A stretch of 64,000 nucleotides of DNA from REEB95 sp035632055 (GTDB taxonomy: Bacteria; Pseudomonadota; Alphaproteobacteria; ATCC43930; CGMCC-115725). The notes below the pieces were generated by a model, which was given only the letters and a program-made list of their open reading frames with translations, searched no databases and had not been told where the DNA came from. Location: contig DASQHO010000081.1 of the NCBI GenBank assembly GCA_035632055.1, forward strand, positions 21,548-85,547, in the 5' to 3' direction. The first letter of the stretch is position 1, and every line of letters begins with the position of its first letter. Made by a program: the position numbers and the translations under genes. Shown piece by piece: positions 26,748 to 33,993 of this stretch.

Positions 26748-28427
26748 CTACACCGTTGCGAGGATTTGCCACCACCTGAACCACCAAAACCTGTCGGCGA
26801 GCGCGAATTTTTCGCACCAACGCTTCCGCGCGCGCTCGACCCGAGGTTCGCGCCACCACTCTTCGGCGCGGTTCAATACCGATTGAACCTGCACCGCCGC
26901 CTGTTCAGGGTTGGAAAACAAAATTCCCGCATCTTCGAGTTCGGCAAACAGAGGCGCTGCTTGGCGTGAGAGCGGCCATGCGTCCTTCTGCCAATACCCG
27001 ATGGTTGGAATTCCACACGCCATGCTGATTGGAAAAGTCGTGAACGGGTGATCGATGACAGTGAGCCGGCTGGCCATCATCGCATCGTGCAAACGGCCCT
27101 CGACAGTTTTGAGATTTGGGATGAACTGGCGCAGCCATTCGACGTCGGCGAAGGAATACGGTGAAAGATACGGTCGATATAGAAGCTTTGCAGTCACCGT
27201 CGACGGCAGTACAGAAAAGAACCGCTCTTTCCAGCGGCGATATTCGACGTGCGTTGGCGTGAGATCGAATCGAGTATAGAGCGGTAACATTAGCGAGCTG
27301 ACGAAAACCCAGTTTTCGCTCGGCCGCCGCGGCAATCCCAAACCGCTTCCCAAGGTCGCCGACGGCAAGGGCACAAAACGCGACGTTTCGTCCTCATATT
27401 CGGTCCATCCCCACGTGGCGAAGGCCTCGTAGCCGTATTCGTTCTCGACGTGCTGCGTATCGGGCGAACCCCACCCGTAAACTCCACCATGCTGGACCGG
27501 AACGACACGCTCGCCGGCCTCAACAGCGTGCGCACGCCGAACGCTTTCCTGATCGTTGTGGGGATTCATGTAGACGACGTGAAGCCTTCCTGAACGATAT
27601 TGTTGCGTCGCTGCATCGGCATCGAGCGATTTGAAACCTGACCCCAAACATTCGGGCTCGGTGCTGTCGACCAACTCATCGACGAGCTTGAGGAATGCTT
27701 CCGGAAAGTCTGTTGGCGCACGAAACGGTGGCGGCACCGGGCGCGCCTTGCGGCGCGGCAAAAGATTGACATAAAGAGCTGTTGCACGTTCCCAGACGTG
27801 GGCGAAGCGCCATCCGCGCATCGCCAAAGTCGCAATGTTTTCGACCGAGCGGCGCCGATGCAACCGTAACGGCGGCAGCGTGATGGGCTGCGGTGTAATC
27901 TTGCGATCGTTGGCGACGCGCCAATGAGCTGGGGCCAAGCGCCGTACGATTTCATTAATGAGCCAGGCCCGAAAGTCACTCGGATCCCGCGTCTCGACCA
28001 CAAATTGCTGTGTAGTCGCGAACCGAAAAGGCGCCGTCGCAACCACCAGAGAGACATCGAGCGGCTCTGCACCGGCGCGGCCAATGAAGGCCCCGACGTG
28101 CCCCCAAATCCGCCAGCACGTCATCGTCAGATGCAACAACCAGTCGATGAGCACGACACGCCAGAACGCGCGGCTGTAGTTGACGCCATGTCGTCGATTC
28201 ATCTCTGGCCAAAGCCGGTCGAGCAGCGTATGCGCGAGGGCGCGCGTCACCTTGCCCGCTTCCCTGCGAGCGCCCGCTTCGGCGAATGGGTCGACGAATT
28301 CGAGCGAATCCCATTCGGGATAAATGTTCTCTGCTCGAAAAAAACACCATGGCCCCAGGGCGACATGCGTTTCGGGGCTGAAGTCAGGTGGGATGGTATC
28401 GACAATCAGTCGGCGCGGCTTTGTCAT
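26748..28427 (-). CDS. LIC12162-type putative surface-carbohydrate transferase
   Basis: This 559-residue protein has no signal peptide. A characteristic LGPWCFF motif lies at residues 24-30, and the C-terminal half has a GT-B-like pattern (VYGWGSPDT, then IDHPFTTFPISMACGIPTIGYW). This matches the general pattern I recall for the LIC12162 transferase family of Leptospira O-antigen loci, a tentative family assignment. It is the first gene of the operon that follows the rfaH-like gene, with a 107-nt leader holding a hairpin and an ops-like element. Donor and acceptor unknown; the two related large proteins in this locus (this and 13969-15843) are both candidates for lipid-linked glycan assembly. 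Confidence 0.6.
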   Translation of the reverse strand: MTKPRRLIVDTIPPDFSPETHVALGPWCFFRAENIYPEWDSLEFVDPFAEAGARREAGKVTRALAHTLLDRLWPEMNRRHGVNYSRAFWRVVLIDWLLHLTMTCWRIWGHVGAFIGRAGAEPLDVSLVVATAPFRFATTQQFVVETRDPSDFRAWLINEIVRRLAPAHWRVANDRKITPQPITLPPLRLHRRRSVENIATLAMRGWRFAHVWERATALYVNLLPRRKARPVPPPFRAPTDFPEAFLKLVDELVDSTEPECLGSGFKSLDADAATQQYRSGRLHVVYMNPHNDQESVRRAHAVEAGERVVPVQHGGVYGWGSPDTQHVENEYGYEAFATWGWTEYEDETSRFVPLPSATLGSGLGLPRRPSENWVFVSSLMLPLYTRFDLTPTHVEYRRWKERFFSVLPSTVTAKLLYRPYLSPYSFADVEWLRQFIPNLKTVEGRLHDAMMASRLTVIDHPFTTFPISMACGIPTIGYWQKDAWPLSRQAAPLFAELEDAGILFSNPEQAAVQVQSVLNRAEEWWREPRVERARKRWCEKFALADRFWWFRWWQILATV

Positions 28428-28465
28428 CGTGGATCACAATTTTCTTACGTGCGGCCGCACCCAAT

Positions 28466-28499
28466 GCTACCGCAGTCCGGGTGAATCGCTGTTCACCGG
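28466..28499 (-). promoter_or_regulatory. Leader hairpin plus ops-like element upstream of the operon
   Basis: In the 107-nt gap between the rfaH-like stop and the LIC12162-type start, the minus strand carries GCGGTAGC (28473-28466). This is an exact match to the central 8 bases of the E. coli RfaH-recruiting ops element GGCGGTAGCGTG; the flanks differ. Just upstream is a strong hairpin (28477-28499, arms based on GTGAA/TTCAC with outer CCG/CGG pairs). The element lies 39-46 nt before the ATG. RfaH is known to load at ops in operon leaders, and the rfaH-like gene is directly upstream. The same 8-mer also occurs at 12460-12467 and 38691-38698, roughly as often as chance predicts, so position is the main support. 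Confidence 0.45.
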
Positions 28500-28534
28500 A
28501 CCGCTTGCGGAACTAAAGTTTGTGCACGCCGCGG

Positions 28535-29032
28535 CTAGGCAGCGCGCACGGCAGCAAAGGGCAGCGCGACGCGAAGCGCGCGGCCCAGCATCTCGACGAG
28601 CAGCACGACCTGCCGCTCTCCCGATATCCGTTCGAAAAGGCCAACCAGATCGGCCATCGGGCCGCGCTCAATGAGCACCGGCTGACCGGGCTTAAAGCTC
28701 GGCTGCGGCAGATCCATGACATCCGCCTCGTCGCAGTCGCCGCGGATCGCAGCGATGATATTCGACGGCACGGCACTCGGTAGCAGACCAAAGCTCACCA
28801 AAGACGTCACACCGAATGTTCCGTTGATGCAGCGCCAAGCTTGTGCGTTGATGTCGAACTTCACGAACAAATACCGTGGGAAAACCGGCGCCAGGACGGT
28901 TTCGACCTTGCGCGCGTGGCTGCGCAGCTTGCGAAAGCGCGGCAAGAAAGTCTCGAAGCCTTGGTGGCGCAGGTTGGCATCCGCCTTGGATTCAGCCGCC
29001 GTCTGCGTGCGCACCGCATACCATTGTTTCAA
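28535..29032 (-). CDS. rfaH: RfaH-like NusG paralogue (transcription antitermination)
   Basis: About 165 residues, close to E. coli RfaH (162). The start is a TTG at 29032, chosen because GAGG lies 8 nt upstream and the protein then begins MKQWYAVRT, as NusG-family proteins do. A TTG at 29080 gives a poorer N-terminal extension. The NGN domain shows FETFLPRF, VFPRYLFVKFD and CINGTFGVTSLVSFG, and a KOW-like C-terminal part starts at KPGQPVLIERG. RfaH-type proteins bind RNA polymerase at ops sites and suppress Rho-dependent termination in long surface-glycan operons. The gene is transcribed towards the 28427 operon, with its own promoter and a palindromic operator upstream. Confidence 0.82.
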   Translation of the reverse strand: MKQWYAVRTQTAAESKADANLRHQGFETFLPRFRKLRSHARKVETVLAPVFPRYLFVKFDINAQAWRCINGTFGVTSLVSFGLLPSAVPSNIIAAIRGDCDEADVMDLPQPSFKPGQPVLIERGPMADLVGLFERISGERQVVLLVEMLGRALRVALPFAAVRAA

Positions 29033-29092
29033 AGCGTCAACCTCGCCCGTTGGGATCCCTGTCTGTCTGCGCAGGCCCAAATTCTACGGCCA

Positions 29093-29109
29093 TGTTCATG
29101 GTGTGAACA
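29093..29109. promoter_or_regulatory. Palindromic operator site 1 (TGTTCA-N5-TGAACA)
   Basis: A 17-bp palindrome, TGTTCA-TGGTG-TGAACA, lies upstream of the rfaH-like gene and overlaps its predicted -10 hexamer (29107-29112). An almost identical 17-bp site occurs at 29828-29844, with identical arms and a 5-bp spacer. The two are the only copies I found in the window, and they bracket the winged-helix regulator. This is the geometry expected of a dimeric regulator operator. Confidence 0.6.
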
Positions 29110-29136
29110 ATACGCTATTCGCGATCTCGTGGTCAA
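29107..29136 (-). promoter_or_regulatory. Predicted sigma70-type promoter of the rfaH-like gene
   Basis: On the minus strand, TTGACC (29136-29131) is followed by an 18-bp spacer and TATTGT (29112-29107). Both hexamers match the housekeeping consensus at four or more positions. Operator site 1 begins inside the -10 hexamer, which suggests repression by occlusion. Start-site mapping has not been done. Confidence 0.5.
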
Positions 29137-29186
29137 GGCCGGTGGTCACAGAAAATGTCATTAACTGATTGAGATATATGACATAT

Positions 29187-29834
29187 TCACGGTGCGGCAT
29201 TGGCAGCGTTCGAGCCGCGCGGCGGGGTGATCTGAAGGAATTCCGGGGCCAACACCCGCTCCGTGCCGAGCCTCGCCGTCAGCGCCTCAAAACGCGCCTG
29301 TGGATGTTTGGTGTCGGTGATGATGACCGCATCGACCGCGCCCGCGGCTTCAAGATTGGGAAGAACCGGCCAGCGATTGCTTCCATGCATACTCGCGTCA
29401 TCGACTACAATCAGCTCCACCGAACGTCCTTGCGCAGCAAGCTGAGCGATTTCCGCCAGCTCGCCATCACCCGCCAATACGATCCGCCGCCACCCGCGCT
29501 CTTCACACAGCGCAAATAGGTCGCCATAAGCCGCGCGTGCCTGACGAAAGAAATCAAGTGACACCGAAAGATATTCCGCGACCAATCTCGACTTCTCGGC
29601 GAAACCGTCGGGCGTCAAGTAGTATGCGTAGCGGCGTGCGGGCGCTTGACTGATCTTGACCAGCCCCTTGCGCACGCAACGTTTGATCAGCGCATTCGCC
29701 AGTCCGAGTGCAACGCCGGCGCGGCTCGCGACGCTGCGTTGATTGGTGTGAGCGCCACCATCCAATGCATTCAAGACCGCGAGCATGGTTTCGTGCGGCG
29801 TCGCGGTCTCAGATGATCGCGAGAGCTTGTTCAC
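29187..29834 (-). CDS. Winged-helix regulator with Rossmann-like C-terminal domain
   Basis: This 215-residue protein starts at GTG 29834, within operator site 2 (an ATG at residue 17 is possible). Residues ~15-90 form a winged helix-turn-helix with QRSVASRAGVALGLANALIKR and a YYLTPDGFAEKSRL wing/linker typical of MarR-like members in glycan loci. Residues ~105-200 look like a Rossmann-type sensor: RIVLAGDGELAEIAQLA at 117-133, VELIVVDDASM, then VDAVIITDTKHPQA. Such a domain could bind NAD or a nucleotide sugar. It lies next to the rfaH-like gene and the two palindromes, and probably controls both and itself. The ligand and mode of action are unknown. Confidence 0.7.
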   Translation of the reverse strand: MNKLSRSSETATPHETMLAVLNALDGGAHTNQRSVASRAGVALGLANALIKRCVRKGLVKISQAPARRYAYYLTPDGFAEKSRLVAEYLSVSLDFFRQARAAYGDLFALCEERGWRRIVLAGDGELAEIAQLAAQGRSVELIVVDDASMHGSNRWPVLPNLEAAGAVDAVIITDTKHPQARFEALTARLGTERVLAPEFLQITPPRGSNAANAAP

Positions 29835-29844
29835 CGTGTGAACA
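29828..29844. promoter_or_regulatory. Palindromic operator site 2 (TGTTCA-N5-TGAACA)
   Basis: A perfect 7-bp-arm palindrome TGTTCAC-CGT-GTGAACA. It overlaps the regulator's GTG start and the -35 region of the plus-strand methyltransferase promoter. It shares arms and spacing with site 1 (29093-29109). Its position predicts autoregulation and control of the divergent gene. Confidence 0.6.
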
Positions 29845-29858
29845 TGACCTGATATAAT
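29830..29858 (+). promoter_or_regulatory. Predicted promoter of the plus-strand methyltransferase gene
   Basis: TTCACC (29830-29835), a 17-bp spacer and a consensus TATAAT (29853-29858) lie about 30-55 bp upstream of the ATG at 29887. The -35 hexamer is inside operator site 2, so a repressor bound there would block this promoter. Confidence 0.5.
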
Positions 29859-29886
29859 AAAAAAGTCAAATTTCTCTTGTCCCGCA

Positions 29887-30723
29887 ATGGGTTTAAATCA
29901 GATTTCCATGGTCGCTGACACACCGGAAAACAGGCGCTTCGCCTTTGGGGCCAACTGGCGACGTTATGCCAAGGAATTGGATGAGGCGGCGATCCACCGC
30001 GCCGAACTGTCCGTGTGTACCCTCCTCGATGTTGAGGATCTCAAGGGCCGCAGTTTTCTCGATGTTGGATCCGGCAGTGGTTTGTTTTCACTGGCAGCGC
30101 GCCGGTTAGGCGCGTCAGTCCTGTCGTTCGACTACGACCCCGAATCGGTCGCCGTCACGGAGAGCCTGCGCGCCCGCCATAAACCCGACAAATCCGGCTG
30201 GCGGATTGAACGCGGATCCGCCCTCGACGCCAACTACCTCGCAGGCCTCGGTCAATTTGAGATCGTCTATGCCTGGGGGGTCCTGCATCATACCGGCGAC
30301 ATGTGGACAGCCCTTGGCAATGTCGCGGGCACCGTCGCACCGAGCGGCACTTTGGCGATCGCGATATACAATGACCAGGGCCCCGCCAGTCGCCGCTGGG
30401 TATCGATCAAGCGGGCTTACAATCGTCTCCCCAAGCTAATGCGCTTTGTCATTCTTTGGCCGGCTTTGCTGCGATTGTGGGGTCCCTGCAGTGTACGCGA
30501 CATCCTCGCCGGCCGCGGTTTTTCGACATGGCGCGACTATCGTCGCGAGCGCGGAATGTCGCCCTGGCGCGACGTCGTCGACTGGGTTGGCGGCTGGCCA
30601 TTTGAAGTTGCAACGCCCGACGCGATCGTCGCGTTCTTCGCAATGCGCGGATTTACTCTCTTGCGGTCGAAAACCGTCGGCCGCGGTCACGGCTGTAACG
30701 AATTCGTCTTCCGCCGCACTTAA
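29887..30723 (+). CDS. Class I SAM methyltransferase
   Basis: This 278-residue protein has motif I FLDVGSGSGLFSLAARRLGA, FDYDPESVAVTE, IVYAWGVLHHTGDMW and VAPSGTLAIAIYN. An internal ATG at residue 8 (29908) is an alternative start; no strong Shine-Dalgarno sequence is visible for either. It is divergent from the winged-helix regulator, with a TATAAT-containing promoter whose -35 lies in the shared operator. Its stop overlaps the convergent GT4 gene by 4 nt. Family and locus suggest methylation of a glycan or lipid-linked intermediate; the target is not known. Confidence 0.75.
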   Translation: MGLNQISMVADTPENRRFAFGANWRRYAKELDEAAIHRAELSVCTLLDVEDLKGRSFLDVGSGSGLFSLAARRLGASVLSFDYDPESVAVTESLRARHKPDKSGWRIERGSALDANYLAGLGQFEIVYAWGVLHHTGDMWTALGNVAGTVAPSGTLAIAIYNDQGPASRRWVSIKRAYNRLPKLMRFVILWPALLRLWGPCSVRDILAGRGFSTWRDYRRERGMSPWRDVVDWVGGWPFEVATPDAIVAFFAMRGFTLLRSKTVGRGHGCNEFVFRRT

Positions 30724-31841
30724 CCGACGATCGTCTGCAATGCGCGCTCGGTAGCGACAGCAATACTTTCGACGCCAAAGCGTTCGACGATCGAACGTCG
30801 CAAATCTGCCGCTCGGATAGAACCCGCCTCGAGCCGTTCGCGAAGATCAACAAACCCCTTAGCCAGCGCGGCGACATCGCCTGGCGGCACAATCGCGCCG
30901 AGGTCACCGACAATAACGCCTGCATCGCCAACATCGGTGACAACACATGGCACGCCGCATGCCATTGCCTCAGCGACAGCATTGGGAAACCCCTCCCCAA
31001 AGCGCGACGCCTGGCAGACGATATCGAAAGCGTTTATGCACGCTCCCATATCCGCGCGCGTCTTGGCAAAGATCACACGCTGTGCAACGCCAAATTGCTC
31101 AGCTAGAGCCCGCGCCTGCGGAATCTTGTCGTCATCGATACCGATACAAACGAAACGCCACGAGCGATCATTTGCCAGCTGTTGAGCAGCCGCAAAAAAG
31201 ATGTGGTGCCCCTTCATTGGGTCGAAGCGCGCGATATGGCCGACAAGCGTCTCGTTTTCCTGAACACCCCATTCGCCACGAACCCGAGTGCGCGCCACAG
31301 GATCAGGCGCAAACCGCTCGGTATCGATCCCATTCGGTATAGCGGCCGCAGGAACGCCACGAAAGCCGCGGGAGGCGATGTCGGACAGTCCATTTCTCGA
31401 ATTGACGATGACGCCATCGGCCACGCCCGAAAAAAGCGTCTCGACGCGGTATTGCAACCCGGTCAACCAATCGTATTCGGCAGTAACCATGCGTGCGGAA
31501 CGCACGCCAAAGACGACACGCGGTGCCGGACGAACGAACTGCTTGACGATCGCTGAAACGATATTGGCGACCGGCAGAAACGCGTAAAGCACATCAGCGC
31601 GCTCACGGACCATGAGACGGCGCAACCGGAGCAAAAAACCGAACACATCCCATCGTCCGTTTTTTTTCAGGTCATGGATCGTTATGCCAGATGCCGCTAC
31701 AGCCGACGCGAATGGACCGCCGCCATAGAAAACCGCCACCGAAACGTCGTGACCGCGTAGCTTGAGGGCGGGCGCAAGCAGCGCGACCTGGCGCTGCGTG
31801 CCGCCGACAACCAGCGACTGGCATAAGAGAATGATTTTCAT
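30720..31841 (-). CDS. Glycosyltransferase family 4 (GT-B)
   Basis: This 373-residue GT-B enzyme starts at the ATG at 31841: MKIILLCQSLVVGGTQRQV, the GGAxR-like acceptor loop common in GT4. The C-terminal domain shows GHIARFDPMKGH, the EGFPNAVAEAMACG nucleotide-sugar motif (EX7E) and CVVTDVGDAG. It transfers a sugar from an NDP donor, retaining the anomeric configuration. It is divergent from the GT4 gene at 31976 with a 134-bp gap, and convergent with the methyltransferase at 29887. Specific sugar unknown. Confidence 0.85.
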   Translation of the reverse strand: MKIILLCQSLVVGGTQRQVALLAPALKLRGHDVSVAVFYGGGPFASAVAASGITIHDLKKNGRWDVFGFLLRLRRLMVRERADVLYAFLPVANIVSAIVKQFVRPAPRVVFGVRSARMVTAEYDWLTGLQYRVETLFSGVADGVIVNSRNGLSDIASRGFRGVPAAAIPNGIDTERFAPDPVARTRVRGEWGVQENETLVGHIARFDPMKGHHIFFAAAQQLANDRSWRFVCIGIDDDKIPQARALAEQFGVAQRVIFAKTRADMGACINAFDIVCQASRFGEGFPNAVAEAMACGVPCVVTDVGDAGVIVGDLGAIVPPGDVAALAKGFVDLRERLEAGSIRAADLRRSIVERFGVESIAVATERALQTIVG

Positions 31842-31975
31842 GTTGGGCGTTCGCGCGTAAACATTTGTCCTATCAGGCGGGGCGCGCGAACTCTCGGCAT
31901 GGCAACAGGGGAACCTACCATGCGCCCCTGGCATGTGAAATCCCGCCGTGATTGACCACCGACGACTCTGCCGAT

Positions 31976-33148
31976 ATGCCTGTCGCGATGTCGCCAGCGC
32001 CGCCGCAGCACATTACGATTGTGATTCCGACGCTTACCGCCGGCGGAGCGGCGCGCGTCGTGTCGAACTTGACAGCCGCCTGGGCAGAACGTCGCTGGGC
32101 GATAAACATTCTGACCTTTGACGGCGGCGATTCAGTTTTTCCGATCCATTCCGCAGTCATTCGCAGACCGCTCAATCTTGTTGCCGACAGCTATGGAAGC
32201 CCTTGGCGTGGCCTTTGGAACAATCTGAAGCGGCTGCGCATCCTTCGTAAAGAGATCTCCAGCACCCGGCCCGACTTTGTCCTTTCGTTCATCGACCAAA
32301 CAAATGTCATGACCGTGCTTGCCTTGCTCGGAACCGGCATGAAGGTCGCGGTGTGGGAGAACACCGACCCAGCCGGCGCAGAAAACAGCCGCTATACAGC
32401 GAACTGGGGTCGACGCTTCGCGCGTTTCGTTTACCCCTTTGCCGGCGCAATTGTCGCTCAAACGAATGAGGCGGCAGCGTTCCTGCGGCAGTCGTTCGGT
32501 CAAAAAGTGGTTGCAGTTTCGAACCCTGTCGTGCCGCCTCCCGCTGTCGAGCCAATGAAACTGAAACGGCCCGCAATAATTGGGCTCGGGCGCCTTGTCC
32601 AAGAGAAGGGTTTTGACCTGCTGTTGCGTGCCTACGCCGTTAACACCAGTCGCTTTCCTGATTGGCACCTTTATATCTTTGGCGAGGGTCCGCAGCGCTC
32701 GCAACTCGAAGGGCTATTGCAAGAACTGGGGCTCTCTGGTCGTGTCGAGCTCCCCGGCGCATTGACCGAGCCGACGGTCGCATTGCGCTCAGGCGACATA
32801 TTCGTCGTTTCATCATATATCGAAGGATTTAGCCTTGTCTTGGCCGAGGCCATGGCTTGCGGCTTGCCGGCAATCGCAACCGACGCGGGCGGCCCGCGAT
32901 CGATCATCCGTCATGAATACGACGGGCTGGTGGTGCCGCCTGGCGACGTCGACCTACTCGCATCGGCAATGGTGCGCCTGATGGGAGACGACGCGCTACG
33001 CGCAACCTTCGCCGCACGCGCCCCCGACGTACTGAAGCGCTATTCGCTGCAAAACGCACTGGCCGGCTGGGATGCGCTATTTGATTGGATGCGAGGTCAT
33101 AGGCGCTATGCTGGATCCCACTCGGGCATATCGGACTCACGCTCCTGA
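31976..33148 (+). CDS. Glycosyltransferase family 4 (GT-B)
   Basis: About 390 residues from the ATG at 31976 (TTG at 31952 or ATG at 31988 also possible). Features are TLTAGGAARVVSNL at the start, GLGRLVQEKGFDLLL, IFGEGPQRSQLEG and YIEGFSLVLAEAMACGLPAIATD with the EX7E donor motif. This is a retaining GT4 transferase. The 3' end overlaps the convergent aldo/keto reductase gene by 43 bp. Its partner across the divergent gap is the GT4 at 30720-31841; the pair probably adds neighbouring residues of the glycan. Sugar and acceptor are not deducible. Confidence 0.85.
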   Translation: MPVAMSPAPPQHITIVIPTLTAGGAARVVSNLTAAWAERRWAINILTFDGGDSVFPIHSAVIRRPLNLVADSYGSPWRGLWNNLKRLRILRKEISSTRPDFVLSFIDQTNVMTVLALLGTGMKVAVWENTDPAGAENSRYTANWGRRFARFVYPFAGAIVAQTNEAAAFLRQSFGQKVVAVSNPVVPPPAVEPMKLKRPAIIGLGRLVQEKGFDLLLRAYAVNTSRFPDWHLYIFGEGPQRSQLEGLLQELGLSGRVELPGALTEPTVALRSGDIFVVSSYIEGFSLVLAEAMACGLPAIATDAGGPRSIIRHEYDGLVVPPGDVDLLASAMVRLMGDDALRATFAARAPDVLKRYSLQNALAGWDALFDWMRGHRRYAGSHSGISDSRS

Positions 33149-33936
33149 ATCCGATTACGAACTTGCCCCAGACGGTCGATCTCGATGCGATCTTCGGCCG
33201 CCAGCGTAAAATCGAATACCGCCAGATTTTCCGCGGCGTGTGCCGCCGACCGCGCTTTCGGGATTGCCGCAACATTGTGCTGTTCGATGAGCCAACGCAA
33301 CGCGATCTGCGCCGGTGTTTTACCGTATTTGGCAGCGAGGGCGCGGATTGTCGGATCGCCTTCGACACGACCACGGGCAAGCGGCGAATATGCCACGACG
33401 ATCATGCCCAAACGCCGCGCTGCATCGCGCACAAACGCCTGCGACAGAAACGGGTGATATTCGACCTGATCGCATAAAAGATTGGCGTGACACGTTTCCA
33501 CAGCTTCAGCCAGCGACTTGCTGCCGAAATTGCATACACCGATAAAACGCGCCTTGCCGACTTCGCGCAACTGAGACATTGCTTCCAATGTCTCCGCTAA
33601 CGGAATTGCGTTGTTTGGCCAGTGGATCAGCAGCAAATCGACGTAGTCGGTGGCTAGTTGCCGCAAGCTTTCATCGGCCGATCGGCGAACCGCGTCAGCT
33701 CCGAGGTTTTCACGACGCAGCTTAGTCACGAGGAAGACTTCTCCGCGATCGACGCCGCTGGAACGCATTGCCCGGCCAACGTCACCTTCGTTTTCATAAA
33801 GCTGCGCGGTATCGATATGGCGATAGCCGAGGCCTAACGCTCGGTCGATAGCACGTCGTCCGCGCCATCCGCGCAAAGACCAGGTGCCGAATCCGATCGC
33901 CGGCATGCGCGCTCCCTTTGTCGTTAGGTAATTCAT
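33106..33936 (-). CDS. Aldo/keto reductase
   Basis: This 276-residue protein starts at the ATG at 33936 (MNYLTTKGARMPAIGFGTW). The AKR tetrad is visible: Asp and Tyr in IDTAQLYENE, Lys in FLVTKLRR and His in LLIHWPNN. The NADPH-binding part follows with CNFGSKSLAEA and IPKARSAAHAAENLAVFDF. It is shorter than many AKRs (about 310-330), similar to the 2,5-diketo-gluconate-reductase group. A longer in-frame upstream reading is shadow sequence over the methyltransferase. Whether it serves the glycan locus or general aldehyde reduction is unclear. Confidence 0.8.
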   Translation of the reverse strand: MNYLTTKGARMPAIGFGTWSLRGWRGRRAIDRALGLGYRHIDTAQLYENEGDVGRAMRSSGVDRGEVFLVTKLRRENLGADAVRRSADESLRQLATDYVDLLLIHWPNNAIPLAETLEAMSQLREVGKARFIGVCNFGSKSLAEAVETCHANLLCDQVEYHPFLSQAFVRDAARRLGMIVVAYSPLARGRVEGDPTIRALAAKYGKTPAQIALRWLIEQHNVAAIPKARSAAHAAENLAVFDFTLAAEDRIEIDRLGQVRNRIQERESDMPEWDPA

Positions 33937-33993
33937 GCCTGTTGGCGAGCTTCCCGTTCCGGGTGACAATATGTCAAAGAGCCCGAACCCGCG

